From Gammaproteobacteria bacterium (GTDB lineage Bacteria; Pseudomonadota; Gammaproteobacteria; Steroidobacterales; Steroidobacteraceae): a stretch of 64,000 nt of DNA. The position numbers and the translations under genes were made by a program. Shown in pieces: positions 1 through 9,002 of this stretch. The stretch is taken from NCBI GenBank assembly GCA_018970145.1, contig JAGWWY010000004.1, positions 62,001-126,000 of the forward strand, given 5' to 3'. The stretch's first letter is position 1; each line of letters opens with the position of its first letter. The notes under the pieces are model-generated. The model saw nothing but the letters and a program-made list of their open reading frames with translations, searched no databases and had not been told where the DNA came from.

Positions 1-1985
1 ACCTCCGGCTGCAGACGGAAGCGAGCACCACGAAAATTCGGTGCAATGCCCGGCTTGTCGTCGATGCCACCATCGATGTAGCCGACGTTAGCGAAGAAGT
101 TAAACCAGTTAGTCGGACGAACTTGAATTTCTGCTTCTGTACCGAGATTACTCGCCGAGCCGGCGCTCGCGGTCACGATAACGCCGTCCTCGCGCACGAT
201 GCTGACTTGGAAGTCGTCGTACTTTTGGTAATACACACCGATCGAACCTGATACGACGTTGTTACCACCTTTGAGGCCGATCTCGTAGTTCCAGACATTC
301 TCCTCGGCAACGGGCGTGAACGACGGCGCAGGGCCGGTCGGGGTCGCGCGCGCGCCGAGCTGAACCGTCGGTGACCGACGACCCTTTGACACGGTCGCAA
401 AAACGTTCACTTCCGAGTTGAGGCGATACAGCGCGTTGAAGCGCGGCAGAACAGCCGAGAAAGAGTCTTCATCTCGGAAGACTTGTCGACCGGTATCGAC
501 TTGGCCGGGAATCAACGAGGCACCGCCTGTGATCACCGATCGCGCGACCTCGGCGTAATAACCTGAGCGACGCTTTTCACCCAGTAAACGAACACCCGCA
601 GTCAGGTCCCATTTCGCATTGGGAGACCAAGTGGCGTCCGCAAAGACGGAGTAGCTGTCGTTATTACCTTGATTTTCGAAGACCGAGCGATACGGGAGCG
701 ATGTGGCGAGACCGCGCGTCAATAACGCCGTCGCACCGGCTGCCGCAACCGTGCCGTTGCTGGCGACGCAGGGTAGATTTGGAACGAGGCGAGCCACGCA
801 CTGCAGGAAAATCCCTTCTTCACTCGTGAAGGGAACATTTTGGACGCCGTACTCACGGAAAAGATTCCAGCCGGCCGAGGCGCGCAGGGTATCGCTGCTG
901 TAGGCGAATCGAGTCTCGTGACTGCCTTGGGTGCCACGAGCGATCTCGGCGAACTCGAGATACCACGCCGCTGATCCGTCGGCGTCGAAGGTTTCCAGAC
1001 TATCGAAGCGACGATAGCCATTGACCGTGGTGAGAGACCAGCGTTCACTCAAAGAATGATTGATGGTCAGATTCACATCATAGACGTCTCGATCCAGACC
1101 CAGCTTGGTTTTACCCAACACGGTTGCTGAGAGCGGTGAGCCGCCAAGAAAAGCCTTACCGAAAGGATCGCCAGGGCCGGCCGCTGTCGGCAACGCTTTC
1201 GAAACGAACGCCGTGCCGGGGTTTCGTTGGCGATCCCAAGTCACGATCGCATCGATGGTCGTATCGTCGCTCGGCGTGTAGCGGATCGAGCCGCGCATGC
1301 CGAGTTGATCTTGACCGTTGAGATCATCCTGGTTGGGGGCGAGGTTTTCGACGTAGCCTTGTCGCTGCTTCCACGCGAAAGCAATGCGCGTCGCGAGTGT
1401 CTCGTCACCGGCGTTCAAATGGCCAGCGAGTAATTGCTGACCATAATTGCCAAGTCCAGCCTCGATGGCACCGGAGAAACCCGACTTGGGTCGAGCAGAG
1501 ATCAGGCTGATCGCGCCGATGGCCGATGCGGTGCCGAAAAGCGTCGCCTGCGGCCCCTTGATGACCTCAATGCGCTCCATGTCGTAGATATCTTGGTATG
1601 AGCCACGTGAACGAGAGATATCGACGCCGTTGTAATACAGCGTAACGCGAGCCGCTTGCTGCGCAGAGCCGCTGTCGGATGTGATGCCGCGTATCACGAT
1701 GCCCGGGTTGTTCGCGCTCTGTTCTTGCACGTTGAGACCGGGGATGTAGAACGCGAGTTCGTCCAAATCCGAGACGCCGAGTTCACGCATGCGTTCACCC
1801 GAGGTGGCGCTGATCGTGATGGGCACGTCGCGGATATTTTCCTCACGTTTCTGTGCCGTGACGACGACGACCTGCAGATCGTCGATAGATTCGGCGGCGA
1901 GCGCCGCTTGCGGCGTGGCGCTCAACGTCGCAGCGGCCGAAGCAACATACAAAGCGACACGAGTGTCGAGACGAATACGCGACAT
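1..1985 (-). CDS. TonB-dependent outer-membrane receptor, 3' part missing (left window edge)
   Basis: The frame is open from an ATG at 1985 to the window edge, about 661 codons without a stop. The start is supported by AAGGGAG six bases upstream. Residues 1-30 look like a signal peptide ending in AALA. A plug domain follows: VVVVTAQKREENIRDVPITI near residues 38-57 (TonB-box-like region), then IRGIT, and ERIEVIKGPQATLFG, the usual end of the plug. The rest reads as beta-barrel strands (for example INHSLSERWSLTTVNGY). The family imports ferric siderophores, cobalamin, sugars or other large substrates across the outer membrane using TonB-ExbBD energy; the substrate cannot be told here. The C-terminal strands lie outside the window. 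The gene is divergent from the small membrane protein at 2132. Confident for the family. Confidence 0.93.
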   Translation of the reverse strand, partial: MSRIRLDTRVALYVASAAATLSATPQAALAAESIDDLQVVVVTAQKREENIRDVPITISATSGERMRELGVSDLDELAFYIPGLNVQEQSANNPGIVIRGITSDSGSAQQAARVTLYYNGVDISRSRGSYQDIYDMERIEVIKGPQATLFGTASAIGAISLISARPKSGFSGAIEAGLGNYGQQLLAGHLNAGDETLATRIAFAWKQRQGYVENLAPNQDDLNGQDQLGMRGSIRYTPSDDTTIDAIVTWDRQRNPGTAFVSKALPTAAGPGDPFGKAFLGGSPLSATVLGKTKLGLDRDVYDVNLTINHSLSERWSLTTVNGYRRFDSLETFDADGSAAWYLEFAEIARGTQGSHETRFAYSSDTLRASAGWNLFREYGVQNVPFTSEEGIFLQCVARLVPNLPCVASNGTVAAAGATALLTRGLATSLPYRSVFENQGNNDSYSVFADATWSPNAKWDLTAGVRLLGEKRRSGYYAEVARSVITGGASLIPGQVDTGRQVFRDEDSFSAVLPRFNALYRLNSEVNVFATVSKGRRSPTVQLGARATPTGPAPSFTPVAEENVWNYEIGLKGGNNVVSGSIGVYYQKYDDFQVSIVREDGVIVTASAGSASNLGTEAEIQVRPTNWFNFFANVGYIDGGIDDKPGIAPNFRGARFRLQPE

Positions 1986-2131
1986 GAGGAACTCCCTTTC
2001 CAAGTGAAGACCGGGATTGTGATCAGTCGCTGTGACAGATCTTTTGAATGTCGATGACGATGCGGTGACAGCATTGGCCACCCAGTGGCGGGGCGGTCAC
2101 GTTAGAATTTCGCATCCAAGTCGAGGTAGCC

Positions 2132-2434
2132 GTGACCAGCCCCGAAGTTTTCGTTTTGACGATCAACGCCGTGCTGTTGTGCTTCGCTTATATCGCTGTT
2201 TATCCGCGGTTCGCAGGTAGCGACCTGAACCGGCTCGCGATGAACGATTTAGCTGCCAACCTCGTGGCCGTCGCGATTTCGGCTTATTTTTTCTACGATA
2301 CTGGCACCCGCTTTGACTTTCTCGTGCTGGAAGTGGGTTGGTTTGGCTTCACGGTGGCGAGCTTCTTGTTGATGGAGTTGCCACTGTTCGTCTGGTACGC
2401 GCGCCGCTACGGTTTGTTTCGCTCGCCCGATTGA
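2132..2434 (+). CDS. Small membrane protein of unknown function (100 aa)
   Basis: This 100-residue ORF starts at GTG, with GAGG five bases upstream. It has three hydrophobic stretches, at about residues 6-24, 38-57 and 63-86, separated by short polar turns, so a three-helix inner-membrane protein is likely. I do not recognise the family. Its 3' end overlaps the 3' end of the convergent aroE by 28 bp. Conserved function is not visible; the evidence is the RBS, membrane-like composition and lack of a better ORF in this interval. Confidence 0.6.
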   Translation: MTSPEVFVLTINAVLLCFAYIAVYPRFAGSDLNRLAMNDLAANLVAVAISAYFFYDTGTRFDFLVLEVGWFGFTVASFLLMELPLFVWYARRYGLFRSPD

Positions 2435-3288
2435 CTCAGTAAGCGACGGACCTCGGTCGTCTCCGGTCTAACACCACGCCAAAGCCAGAACGCTTCTGCG
2501 GCCTGTTCCACCAACATTCCGATGCCGTCAAACGCTCGCGCGGCGCCGTGCTGCTGCGCCCAGCGGGTGAAAGGCGTGCCGGCATCGCCATAGCCGAGAT
2601 CGTATGCATCGGTTTGCGACCCAATGATGACCGGGTTGACGGTGGGTATCGCGTTCTGCAAGCCGAGGGAGGTGGCGTGGATAACGACATCGAACGACTC
2701 GTGCAGCCCATCGAGCGGGCGTGCCGATAGCGCAATGCCCGCGCTGGGTCGGATATCACGAAACGTCGCGACTAGCTCTTCGGCTCGCGCGACTCCTCGA
2801 TTGGCGATCACGAGTTGGGCCGGTTGCTGTGCGAGCAACGGTCCGACGATGCCGCGTGCCGCGCCGCCCGCGCCCAAGATCAGCACGGATCTACCGGTGA
2901 CTTCGATGGCGAGATAGCGCAAATCAGCGATGCAGCCCGCGCCATCGGTATTGTCGCCACGAAGTCTGCCATCCGGCAGCACAATCAAAGTATTTACAGC
3001 GCCGGCGAGTTTGGCGCGTTCGGTCAGCTCGTGTGTCAGCGCGACCACCGTTTCTTTGTGCGGAACGGTGACGTTCAGACCGCGGACTCCCTCTCGAAGC
3101 AACGCCTGCACCTGCACGACAAGTGCAGCGGGTGCGATATCGAAACGCTCGTATATCAAATGTTGCCGCGTCGCTTTGGCGAATTCTCCGTGTATGAGGG
3201 GCGAGCGACTGTGCGAGATCGGATGGCCGATCACCCCGTATCGATCAGGCAGTGTCTCCATGCGGCTCTCTTTCATGGCAATGTTCAT
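2407..3288 (-). CDS. aroE: Shikimate dehydrogenase (NADP+)
   Basis: AroE reduces 3-dehydroshikimate to shikimate in the common aromatic amino-acid pathway in the cytoplasm. The N-terminal substrate domain shows GHPISHSRSPLIHGEFAK and the loop NVTVPHKETV, which holds the catalytic lysine. The NADP-binding Rossmann loop follows as LILGAGGAARG, and a C-terminal QAAEAFWLWRG helix matches the family. At 293 aa it is slightly longer than E. coli AroE (272 aa). The first ATG (3288) overlaps the rlmJ stop as ATGA, which suggests translational coupling; an internal ATG at 3261 (METLPDRYGV) is the alternative start and would give the usual length. It is last in the dprA-smg-topA-rlmJ-aroE run. Confidence 0.96.
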   Translation of the reverse strand: MNIAMKESRMETLPDRYGVIGHPISHSRSPLIHGEFAKATRQHLIYERFDIAPAALVVQVQALLREGVRGLNVTVPHKETVVALTHELTERAKLAGAVNTLIVLPDGRLRGDNTDGAGCIADLRYLAIEVTGRSVLILGAGGAARGIVGPLLAQQPAQLVIANRGVARAEELVATFRDIRPSAGIALSARPLDGLHESFDVVIHATSLGLQNAIPTVNPVIIGSQTDAYDLGYGDAGTPFTRWAQQHGAARAFDGIGMLVEQAAEAFWLWRGVRPETTEVRRLLSQSGERNKP

Positions 3289-4169
3289 GGCAACGATCTC
3301 ACGGTTGCTCCGCCAGTGCGTTCAGTATCGAGCAGCTCGCGAAGGATCGGTAGCCAGTTGGCCATCTGTTCGGCGAGCTGCCACGGCGGATTAAGTATCA
3401 ACAGACCTGAGCCGTTGAGACCGACCCGGGAGTCTGGTGGGTGAATCCACAAATCGCTGCTGATCGCCGGGGTTCTAGCCTCGTCGGGTGGTTTCGGCAG
3501 ACGCGAGATCAGTCGATTGCGCCACTCCTCCGTGTCGCGCTCGTGCTTGATCGGGTACCAGATGGCCACGACCGCGTTGGGCAAGCGACGCAGCGTCTCG
3601 CAGGCTGTGGCCTCCACTGCACGAAAATCGGCAGTGGTGTCTTCATAGGGCGGATCGATCAAGACCAGCGCGCGCCTCTCCGAATTGGGCAACCAATGTC
3701 GAATTCTTTGATAGCCATCGGCGCATTCGGCAGCGATCCGTCCCGACTCGCGCGACAAGAGTCGGTGCAACGCAGCGTGTTCCTCGGCTTGCGTCTCGAT
3801 GAACACGGCTCGATCCTGCGGACGAATCGCAGCCAACGCGATCATTGGCGAGCCGGGATACACGCGGCGCGAGGATCGTTCGCGCCGGATGGCTTTGACG
3901 ATAGCGAGGTAGTCGTCGATCTCGGGCGGCCAGTGATCATGCCTTGCAGCTTCGAGCGTCGCAGCTTCGAGCAGGGCGATGCCGCCGTGCGACTCCGCCG
4001 TCTTGCGCGCGCCTTCGCTTTGAAGATCGTACAGCCCACGACCGGCATGGGTGTCGAGCAACAGAAATCCTTTTTCTTTACGAGACAGCGCGCGAATCAG
4101 CGCGAGCAGCGTGACGTGCTTGTGCACGTCCGCAAAGTTGCCCGCATGAAAGACGTGCCGGTACTTCAC
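3285..4169 (-). CDS. rlmJ: 23S rRNA (adenine2030-N6)-methyltransferase
   Basis: RlmJ methylates A2030 of 23S rRNA using SAM. The characteristic N-terminus KYRHVFHAGNFADVHKH is present, with LLDTHAGRGLYDL as the SAM-binding motif and LIDPPYED as the N6-adenine methyltransferase motif IV. The open frame extends upstream into topA, but the conserved family start corresponds to GTG at 4167-4169, which overlaps the topA stop (GTGA). That gives 294 aa, close to the usual 280. The 3' end overlaps aroE by 4 nt. Both overlaps indicate coupled translation within one operon. Confident. Confidence 0.95.
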   Translation of the reverse strand: MKYRHVFHAGNFADVHKHVTLLALIRALSRKEKGFLLLDTHAGRGLYDLQSEGARKTAESHGGIALLEAATLEAARHDHWPPEIDDYLAIVKAIRRERSSRRVYPGSPMIALAAIRPQDRAVFIETQAEEHAALHRLLSRESGRIAAECADGYQRIRHWLPNSERRALVLIDPPYEDTTADFRAVEATACETLRRLPNAVVAIWYPIKHERDTEEWRNRLISRLPKPPDEARTPAISSDLWIHPPDSRVGLNGSGLLILNPPWQLAEQMANWLPILRELLDTERTGGATVRSLP

Positions 4170-6658
4170 GCCTCGGTGGCAGCAGACTTTTTGGTTTTCG
4201 CTTTGGCCTTGGCTTTTTTGGGCACCTTGGCCTTGGCCTTCACCTTCGCCTTTGGCTTGGCTTCCGCCTTGGGTTTGGCGGCGGGCGTCTTTTTGACGAA
4301 GCGTCCGCGGCCAGGCCGCTGCGGGGCGGCAGCCAGCAGTTCGCGGCACTCTCCGAGAGTCAGGGTTTTCGGATCGCGGTCTTTCGGAATACGCGCATTA
4401 CGCAGTTTGTCGGTGATGTAAGGGCCATAGCGTCCGTTCAAGACCTGGATATCGTCGATGCCGAAGTCCTGGATGATGCGGTTGGCGTCGGCGAGTTTTT
4501 TTGCCTCGACCACCTCAACCGCGCGCTCGAGCGTGATGGTGTATGGGTCGTCCTCTTTCAAGGAGGCGTATTTGCTGCCGTATTTGATATACGGACCGAA
4601 GCGACCGATATTTGCCTCGAGCATTTCGCCCTCGGCGTTCGCGCCGAGTTTGCGCGGTAATTGGAACAGCTGCAAACCGTCAGCGAGCGTGATCGCGTCC
4701 ATCTTTTGACCAGGACGGAGACCTGCGAAACGCGGCTTCTCTTCGTCGTCCCGGGTGCCAATCTGTACGAACGGGCCGAAGCGTCCCATGCGAACCGAGA
4801 CCGGCTTGCCACTGACTGGATCGGTGCCGAGCTCGCGCGCCTGCGCCGCCTCGTCACGAGAGACATTCTTCTCGGTGTGATCGATCAGATCAACGAATGG
4901 CTGCCAAAATTTCTGCAGTGGTTCGGTCCAGGGTTCTTCGCCGCGCGAGACGGCATCGAGCTCGTCTTCCATCGCGGCGGTGAAACCATAATCGACGTAT
5001 TTGCTGAAGTGTGTACTCAGGAAGTTGTTGACGATCTTGCCGATGTCAGTGGCGATGAAGCGCCTGCCGTCCATGTCGACGTATTCACGATCTTTCAGGG
5101 TCGAGATGATCGAGGCATAGGTCGACGGACGACCGATGCCATGTTCCTCGAGCGCTTTGACGAGTGAGGCTTCCGAGTAGCGCGGCGGCGGTTCAGTGAA
5201 ATGCTGTGTTCCACGCAAACTTACGAGATCGATGATATCGCCCTCCTGCATGATCGGGAGGATGCGATCGTCATCGTCGTCGGTCGCATCGTCCTGTCCT
5301 TCGAGGTAGACGGCGATAAAGCCCGGTTTGACCAAGGTCGAGCCGTTGGCGCGGAACAGGTTTCGATCGGCGCCGTCTTTACCGGCCAGCAGATCGATCG
5401 CGACGGTGTCGAAGACCGCATGCGTCATCTGACAGGCAACCGCTCGCTTCCAAATGAGCGAATAAAGTTTTTGCAAATCGGCCTCGATGCGGCCCTCGAG
5501 CATCTGCGGCAACACCGCGGCAGAAGTCGGACGGATAGCTTCGTGCGCTTCTTGGGCGTTTCGTGATTTGTTTTTGAAGAAGCGCGCCGCTTCGGGCAGC
5601 GCCTCGGCGCCGTACACCTTGCCGATGACTTGGCGAATCTCACCGATCGCTTCGTTGGCGAGGTTGACCGCGTCGGTGCGCATGTAAGTGATGAGACCCA
5701 CAGCGCCCTCGCCGTAGTCGACACCTTCGTATAGTTGTTGCGCGAGTCGCATCGTGCGCTGCGCCGAGTAACCGAGTTTGCGCGCTGCTTCTTGCTGCAG
5801 TGTGGAGGTGGTGAAGGGCGGTGCCGGATGACGATTGCGTTGCTTGCGGTCGATGCTGATGACGCGCAGCTTGCCGGGTGGCACGAGACGCGGCGCCTCT
5901 CCCTCTGCTGTCGCCGTGATTTGGCCGGCACCGGTCGCCGCGAGCAGTGCGGCTTCGACCTCGATCGCGGCGGTCGCGTCGCCAAAAGAAAATTGTTCGA
6001 CTTTGCGTCCACCGAACTCGATCAGCTTCAGGGGAAAACTTTGCTCCTGACGTTGGCCGAACGCATCGAGTGTCCAATATTCGCGTGGCACAAAGGCCTG
6101 AATTTCCGCTTCGCGCTCGCAAATCATGCGCAGTGCCGGGCTTTGAACACGACCAGCCGACAAACCTCGACGGACTTTTTTCCACAGCAGCGGTGAGAGG
6201 TTGAAACCGACGAGGTAATCGAGGGCGCGCCGCGCCTGTTGTGCGTTGACGAGATCCAGCGACAGATCGCGCGGCTCTTCGATAGCTTGGCGCACCGCGT
6301 TTTTCGTGATCTCGTAAAACGCGACGCGATGCACCGTCTTGCCTTCAAGTGCGCCGCGATCGTTCAGCAGTTCACGCAGGTGCCAGGAAATCGCCTCCCC
6401 TTCGCGATCTGGATCGGTTGCGAGATAAAGTGCCTTCGCTTTCTTCAGCGCCTTGGAGATGGCCTCGACGTGTCGTTCGTTGCGTTCGATCACGTCGTAC
6501 TTCATTGCGAACTGACGTGAGGGATCGACCGCGCCTTCCTTGGGTACGAGATCGCGCACATGGCCGTAAGACGCCAGCACCTCGAAATCATTACCGAGGT
6601 ATTTTTTGATGGTCTTGGCTTTCGCCGGCGATTCGACGATGACGAGATTGTGGGCCAT
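4166..6658 (-). CDS. topA: DNA topoisomerase I (type IA) with Lys/Ala-rich tail
   Basis: TopA relaxes negative supercoils through a transient 5'-phosphotyrosine link. The ATG at 6658 begins MAHNLVIVESPAKAKTI, the canonical TOPRIM start; the upstream open frame overlaps smg and is not part of it. DPDREGEAI is the metal site, SAGRVQSPAL the DNA gate region, and GLITYMRTD carries the active tyrosine (Tyr325). The C-terminus lacks the CxxC zinc ribbons of E. coli TopA. It has instead several topoisomerase C-terminal repeats (GRFGPFVQIG, GRFGPYIKYG, GRYGPYITD), followed by a strongly basic tail of about 40 residues rich in KPKA and KAKA units. Length 830 aa, within the family range. The gap to smg is 38 bp and rlmJ overlaps by 4 nt. 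Confidence 0.97.
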   Translation of the reverse strand: MAHNLVIVESPAKAKTIKKYLGNDFEVLASYGHVRDLVPKEGAVDPSRQFAMKYDVIERNERHVEAISKALKKAKALYLATDPDREGEAISWHLRELLNDRGALEGKTVHRVAFYEITKNAVRQAIEEPRDLSLDLVNAQQARRALDYLVGFNLSPLLWKKVRRGLSAGRVQSPALRMICEREAEIQAFVPREYWTLDAFGQRQEQSFPLKLIEFGGRKVEQFSFGDATAAIEVEAALLAATGAGQITATAEGEAPRLVPPGKLRVISIDRKQRNRHPAPPFTTSTLQQEAARKLGYSAQRTMRLAQQLYEGVDYGEGAVGLITYMRTDAVNLANEAIGEIRQVIGKVYGAEALPEAARFFKNKSRNAQEAHEAIRPTSAAVLPQMLEGRIEADLQKLYSLIWKRAVACQMTHAVFDTVAIDLLAGKDGADRNLFRANGSTLVKPGFIAVYLEGQDDATDDDDDRILPIMQEGDIIDLVSLRGTQHFTEPPPRYSEASLVKALEEHGIGRPSTYASIISTLKDREYVDMDGRRFIATDIGKIVNNFLSTHFSKYVDYGFTAAMEDELDAVSRGEEPWTEPLQKFWQPFVDLIDHTEKNVSRDEAAQARELGTDPVSGKPVSVRMGRFGPFVQIGTRDDEEKPRFAGLRPGQKMDAITLADGLQLFQLPRKLGANAEGEMLEANIGRFGPYIKYGSKYASLKEDDPYTITLERAVEVVEAKKLADANRIIQDFGIDDIQVLNGRYGPYITDKLRNARIPKDRDPKTLTLGECRELLAAAPQRPGRGRFVKKTPAAKPKAEAKPKAKVKAKAKVPKKAKAKAKTKKSAATEA

Positions 6659-6696
6659 GTCTTCCGTGGACTGTTGTAAGACGGTGTCGCCGTCGG

Positions 6697-7188
6697 TCAG
6701 TGGGGCCGTTCCGGCGGCAGATCGAACACGAGATCTTCCATGCGCGAGCAGGCGAGTTCCTGTCCGGGTTGGCTCGAGAGCACCATCAGCACGACCCATT
6801 TGAGTTGGTCGACATCCAGTTCCGCGGCATCGAGTGCCAGCAAGCGCTCGATGACGATTTCGCGTTGCTGGGCGGACAGGATGCCAGTGCGTTCCAGTTC
6901 GAAGAGATACCCACGGCACTCTGCGGGCAGGTGCGTACTCTCGGCATCGGTGTAGATGCGCAGGGCTCGCGGCCCGGTATCGTGCAGTTCCGGCCGGTCC
7001 CGCTCGCAGGCGAGGTCCGCCAGCCAATCGAGGGCTCGCTCGACACTCGCGCCATCGAAGCCTGCCTGTTCGAGGTCCTGCGCGAGCGCCTCGCGCTCGG
7101 GGACTTCCGGTTCGTCGGCCAGCATGTAGCGATCGAACACATAAATAAGGATGTCCAGAACGCTGCCGGTGTCGGGGGTGTGGGTCAT
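6697..7188 (-). CDS. smg: Smg/DUF494 family protein
   Basis: The 163-aa product from ATG 7188 starts MTHTPDTGSVLDILIYVFDRY, which matches the start of Smg proteins (xDVLxYLFExY). It continues with LAQDLEQAGFDGASVERALDWL, also typical. Smg is a conserved gammaproteobacterial protein of unknown biochemical role, regularly found between dprA and topA, as here. The open frame continues 22 codons upstream of the chosen ATG, but this is not conserved in the family as I know it. It is acidic and has no signal peptide or membrane segment. The spacing to dprA is 25 bp, consistent with one transcript. Confidence 0.9.
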   Translation of the reverse strand: MTHTPDTGSVLDILIYVFDRYMLADEPEVPEREALAQDLEQAGFDGASVERALDWLADLACERDRPELHDTGPRALRIYTDAESTHLPAECRGYLFELERTGILSAQQREIVIERLLALDAAELDVDQLKWVVLMVLSSQPGQELACSRMEDLVFDLPPERPH

Positions 7189-7213
7189 GAATCCGGGGTA
7201 AGGGCAGTGTGGG

Positions 7214-8329
7214 TTAAAGACGAAAATACCGGCCGCGGGCGTCGGATGCGGCACGCCCCTGAAGTTCCAGGGTGAGGAGCAAGGACGCTACAGATGTGCT
7301 GGAGAGGCCGGTGCTCGCGATGAGCGCATCGAGGCTCGTGGGCTCGAAGCCGAGCGCATCTAACAGGATTTCCGAGGGGTTGTCCAACTGGCGAGCCGCC
7401 TCGCAGGGGGGGTCCGAGGGGGTCAGATCGTTTACAACTATATGATTTAGGTCAATATTTTTTAGTTCAGATAAAACGTCATCCGCGCATTCGACGAGCG
7501 TTGCCCCTTGGCGGAGCAATTGATGGCAGCCGCGCGAGAGCGGGCTGTGAATGGACCCCGGGATGGCGAACACCTCGCGGCCTTGTTCCGCGGCGTATCG
7601 CGCCGTGACGAGAGAGCCGCTACGAGCGGCTGCTTCGACCACGAGCACACCGACCGATAAACCGCTGATCAGGCGGTTGCGACGGGGAAAGTGTGCCGCC
7701 AGCGGCGGTGTTCCCGGTGGGAATTCACTCACCAACGCACCGGCTGCTGCGATGTCGGCAGCGAGTTGGACATGCCGGTCGGGGTAGATGCGGTCAAGGC
7801 CGCAAGCACAGACGGCGACGGTCTTTCCGCCCGCGAGCAGCGCAGCGCGATGCCCGGCGGCATCGATGCCGAGGGCGAGGCCGCTCGTGACCACGAGACC
7901 CAATGAGGCAAAGTGGAACGCGAAGTCGCGCGCCGTACGCTCGCCGAGCGCGGTCGGATGACGGCTACCGATCACCGCGAGCTGGGGGGCGGCGAGTACG
8001 GCCGGGTCGCCCCGCACGAAAAGCACCGCGGGGGCGTGATCAATGGTCAGCAGCAAAGCAGGGTAGCGAGGGTCGTCCGCGGCGATCAGTTGCAGACCGT
8101 GTCTTTCGATGGCGGCGAGGTCCTCGTCGAGAGGCGCACTTGGCGCATCCGCGAGGAGGGCTTTTTGTGTGGCGGCGGGCCAGCCGAGACTGCGCCACAG
8201 GCTCGGCGACGCCCGACGAGCGTCGTCGACGGAATGGACGCCGGCGTCACGGGCGGCCAACCAGCGACGCGCGTGAACCCCGGGCAGTCGTGCCCATTGG
8301 CAGAGTTCGATGAGGTTGAGTGAATGCAT
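7214..8329 (-). CDS. dprA: DNA-processing protein DprA/Smf
   Basis: DprA loads RecA on incoming single-stranded DNA during transformation. The ATG at 8329 gives 371 aa, near the usual 360-375. The Rossmann core shows LAVIGSRHPTALGERTARDFAF, VTSGLALGIDAAGHRAAL, CGLDRIYPDRH and FPRRNRLISGLS, the standard DprA signature series, then EAAARSGSLVTARYAAEQGREVFAIPGSI. A C-terminal winged helix (DML1-like) covers about residues 310-371. Between core and winged helix lies a stretch (7430-7490) with clearly lower GC than the rest, encoding LKNIDLNHIVVNDL; the frame stays open. First gene of the minus-strand run and divergent from def. Confidence 0.95.
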   Translation of the reverse strand: MHSLNLIELCQWARLPGVHARRWLAARDAGVHSVDDARRASPSLWRSLGWPAATQKALLADAPSAPLDEDLAAIERHGLQLIAADDPRYPALLLTIDHAPAVLFVRGDPAVLAAPQLAVIGSRHPTALGERTARDFAFHFASLGLVVTSGLALGIDAAGHRAALLAGGKTVAVCACGLDRIYPDRHVQLAADIAAAGALVSEFPPGTPPLAAHFPRRNRLISGLSVGVLVVEAAARSGSLVTARYAAEQGREVFAIPGSIHSPLSRGCHQLLRQGATLVECADDVLSELKNIDLNHIVVNDLTPSDPPCEAARQLDNPSEILLDALGFEPTSLDALIASTGLSSTSVASLLLTLELQGRAASDARGRYFRL

Positions 8330-8435
8330 GCGGCCGACCTTAAGGTTGCGCGCCGGGCGAGGCCTCGCCGGATTTGATGGCAATCTGCGCTGATATACTG
8401 CGCGGCACGAACAACCTTGAGCGGAGTGACGGCGC

Positions 8436-8984
8436 ATGGCCTTGCTATCGATACTGGAATTCCCCGACCCGCGGCTGCGCACGCGTGCAGAGCCGATAAC
8501 CCTCTTCGACGCCGCACTCGCGAAGCTCGTCGATGACATGCTCGAGACGATGTATGCCGCACCGGGCATTGGTCTTGCGGCCTCGCAGGTGAACGTGCAC
8601 CGTCGCTTGCTGGTGATGGATGTGACGGAGGATCACAGTGAACCGTTGGTTTTCGTCAATCCCGAGATCCTCGCTCGCGAAGCGGTGGGTGTGATGCAGG
8701 AGGGCTGTCTCTCGGTGCCGGGTTTTTTCGATGACATCGAGCGTGCCCAAAGAATCACGGTACGCGCTCAAGACCGACATGGCATCACCTTCGAGCGTGA
8801 GTTGACGGGTCTAGCGGCCGTCTGCTTGCAGCACGAGATGGATCATCTTGAAGGCAAGCTGTTTGTCGATTATCTCTCTGTTCTGAAACGCGATCGCATC
8901 CGACGCAAGCTGGAGAAGACCCAGCGTGACCGAGCGGATGGTATGGGAGCCGACAAGGTACCGGCCGGAGTCGGTGCGCGCTGA
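8436..8984 (+). CDS. def: Peptide deformylase
   Basis: Def removes the formyl group from the N-terminal methionine of nascent proteins. All three family motifs are present: [10 protein letters not shown] (motif 1), EGCLSVPG (motif 2, metal-binding Cys) and [12 protein letters not shown] (motif 3, HExxH metal site). The 182-aa length is normal, with a basic C-terminal tail. The gene starts the def-fmt-rsmB run, the ordinary arrangement in gammaproteobacteria. GGAG lies upstream of the ATG. Confident. Confidence 0.97.
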   Translation: MALLSILEFPDPRLRTRAEPITLFDAALAKLVDDMLETMYAAPGIGLAASQVNVHRRLLVMDVTEDHSEPLVFVNPEILAREAVGVMQEGCLSVPGFFDDIERAQRITVRAQDRHGITFERELTGLAAVCLQHEMDHLEGKLFVDYLSVLKRDRIRRKLEKTQRDRADGMGADKVPAGVGAR

Positions 8985-9002
8985 CGCGCGCCGAGCTCTG
9001 CC

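Noticed and set aside
4170-4349. N-terminal extension of RlmJ by 60 residues
   Set aside because: The extension is out-of-frame topA tail sequence (Gly/Gln/Lys-rich) and the family begins at the GTG overlapping the topA stop.
3441-4421. A 326-codon plus-strand frame opposite rlmJ and the topA tail
   Set aside because: Both minus-strand genes have full family motifs. The Ala/Phe/Leu-rich stretch in the plus frame is the complement of the Lys/Ala codons in the TopA tail, not a membrane protein.
6659-7027. N-terminal extension of TopA by 123 residues
   Set aside because: It lies over the smg coding sequence in another frame and has no resemblance to TopA; MAHNLVIVESPAKAKTI is the canonical start.
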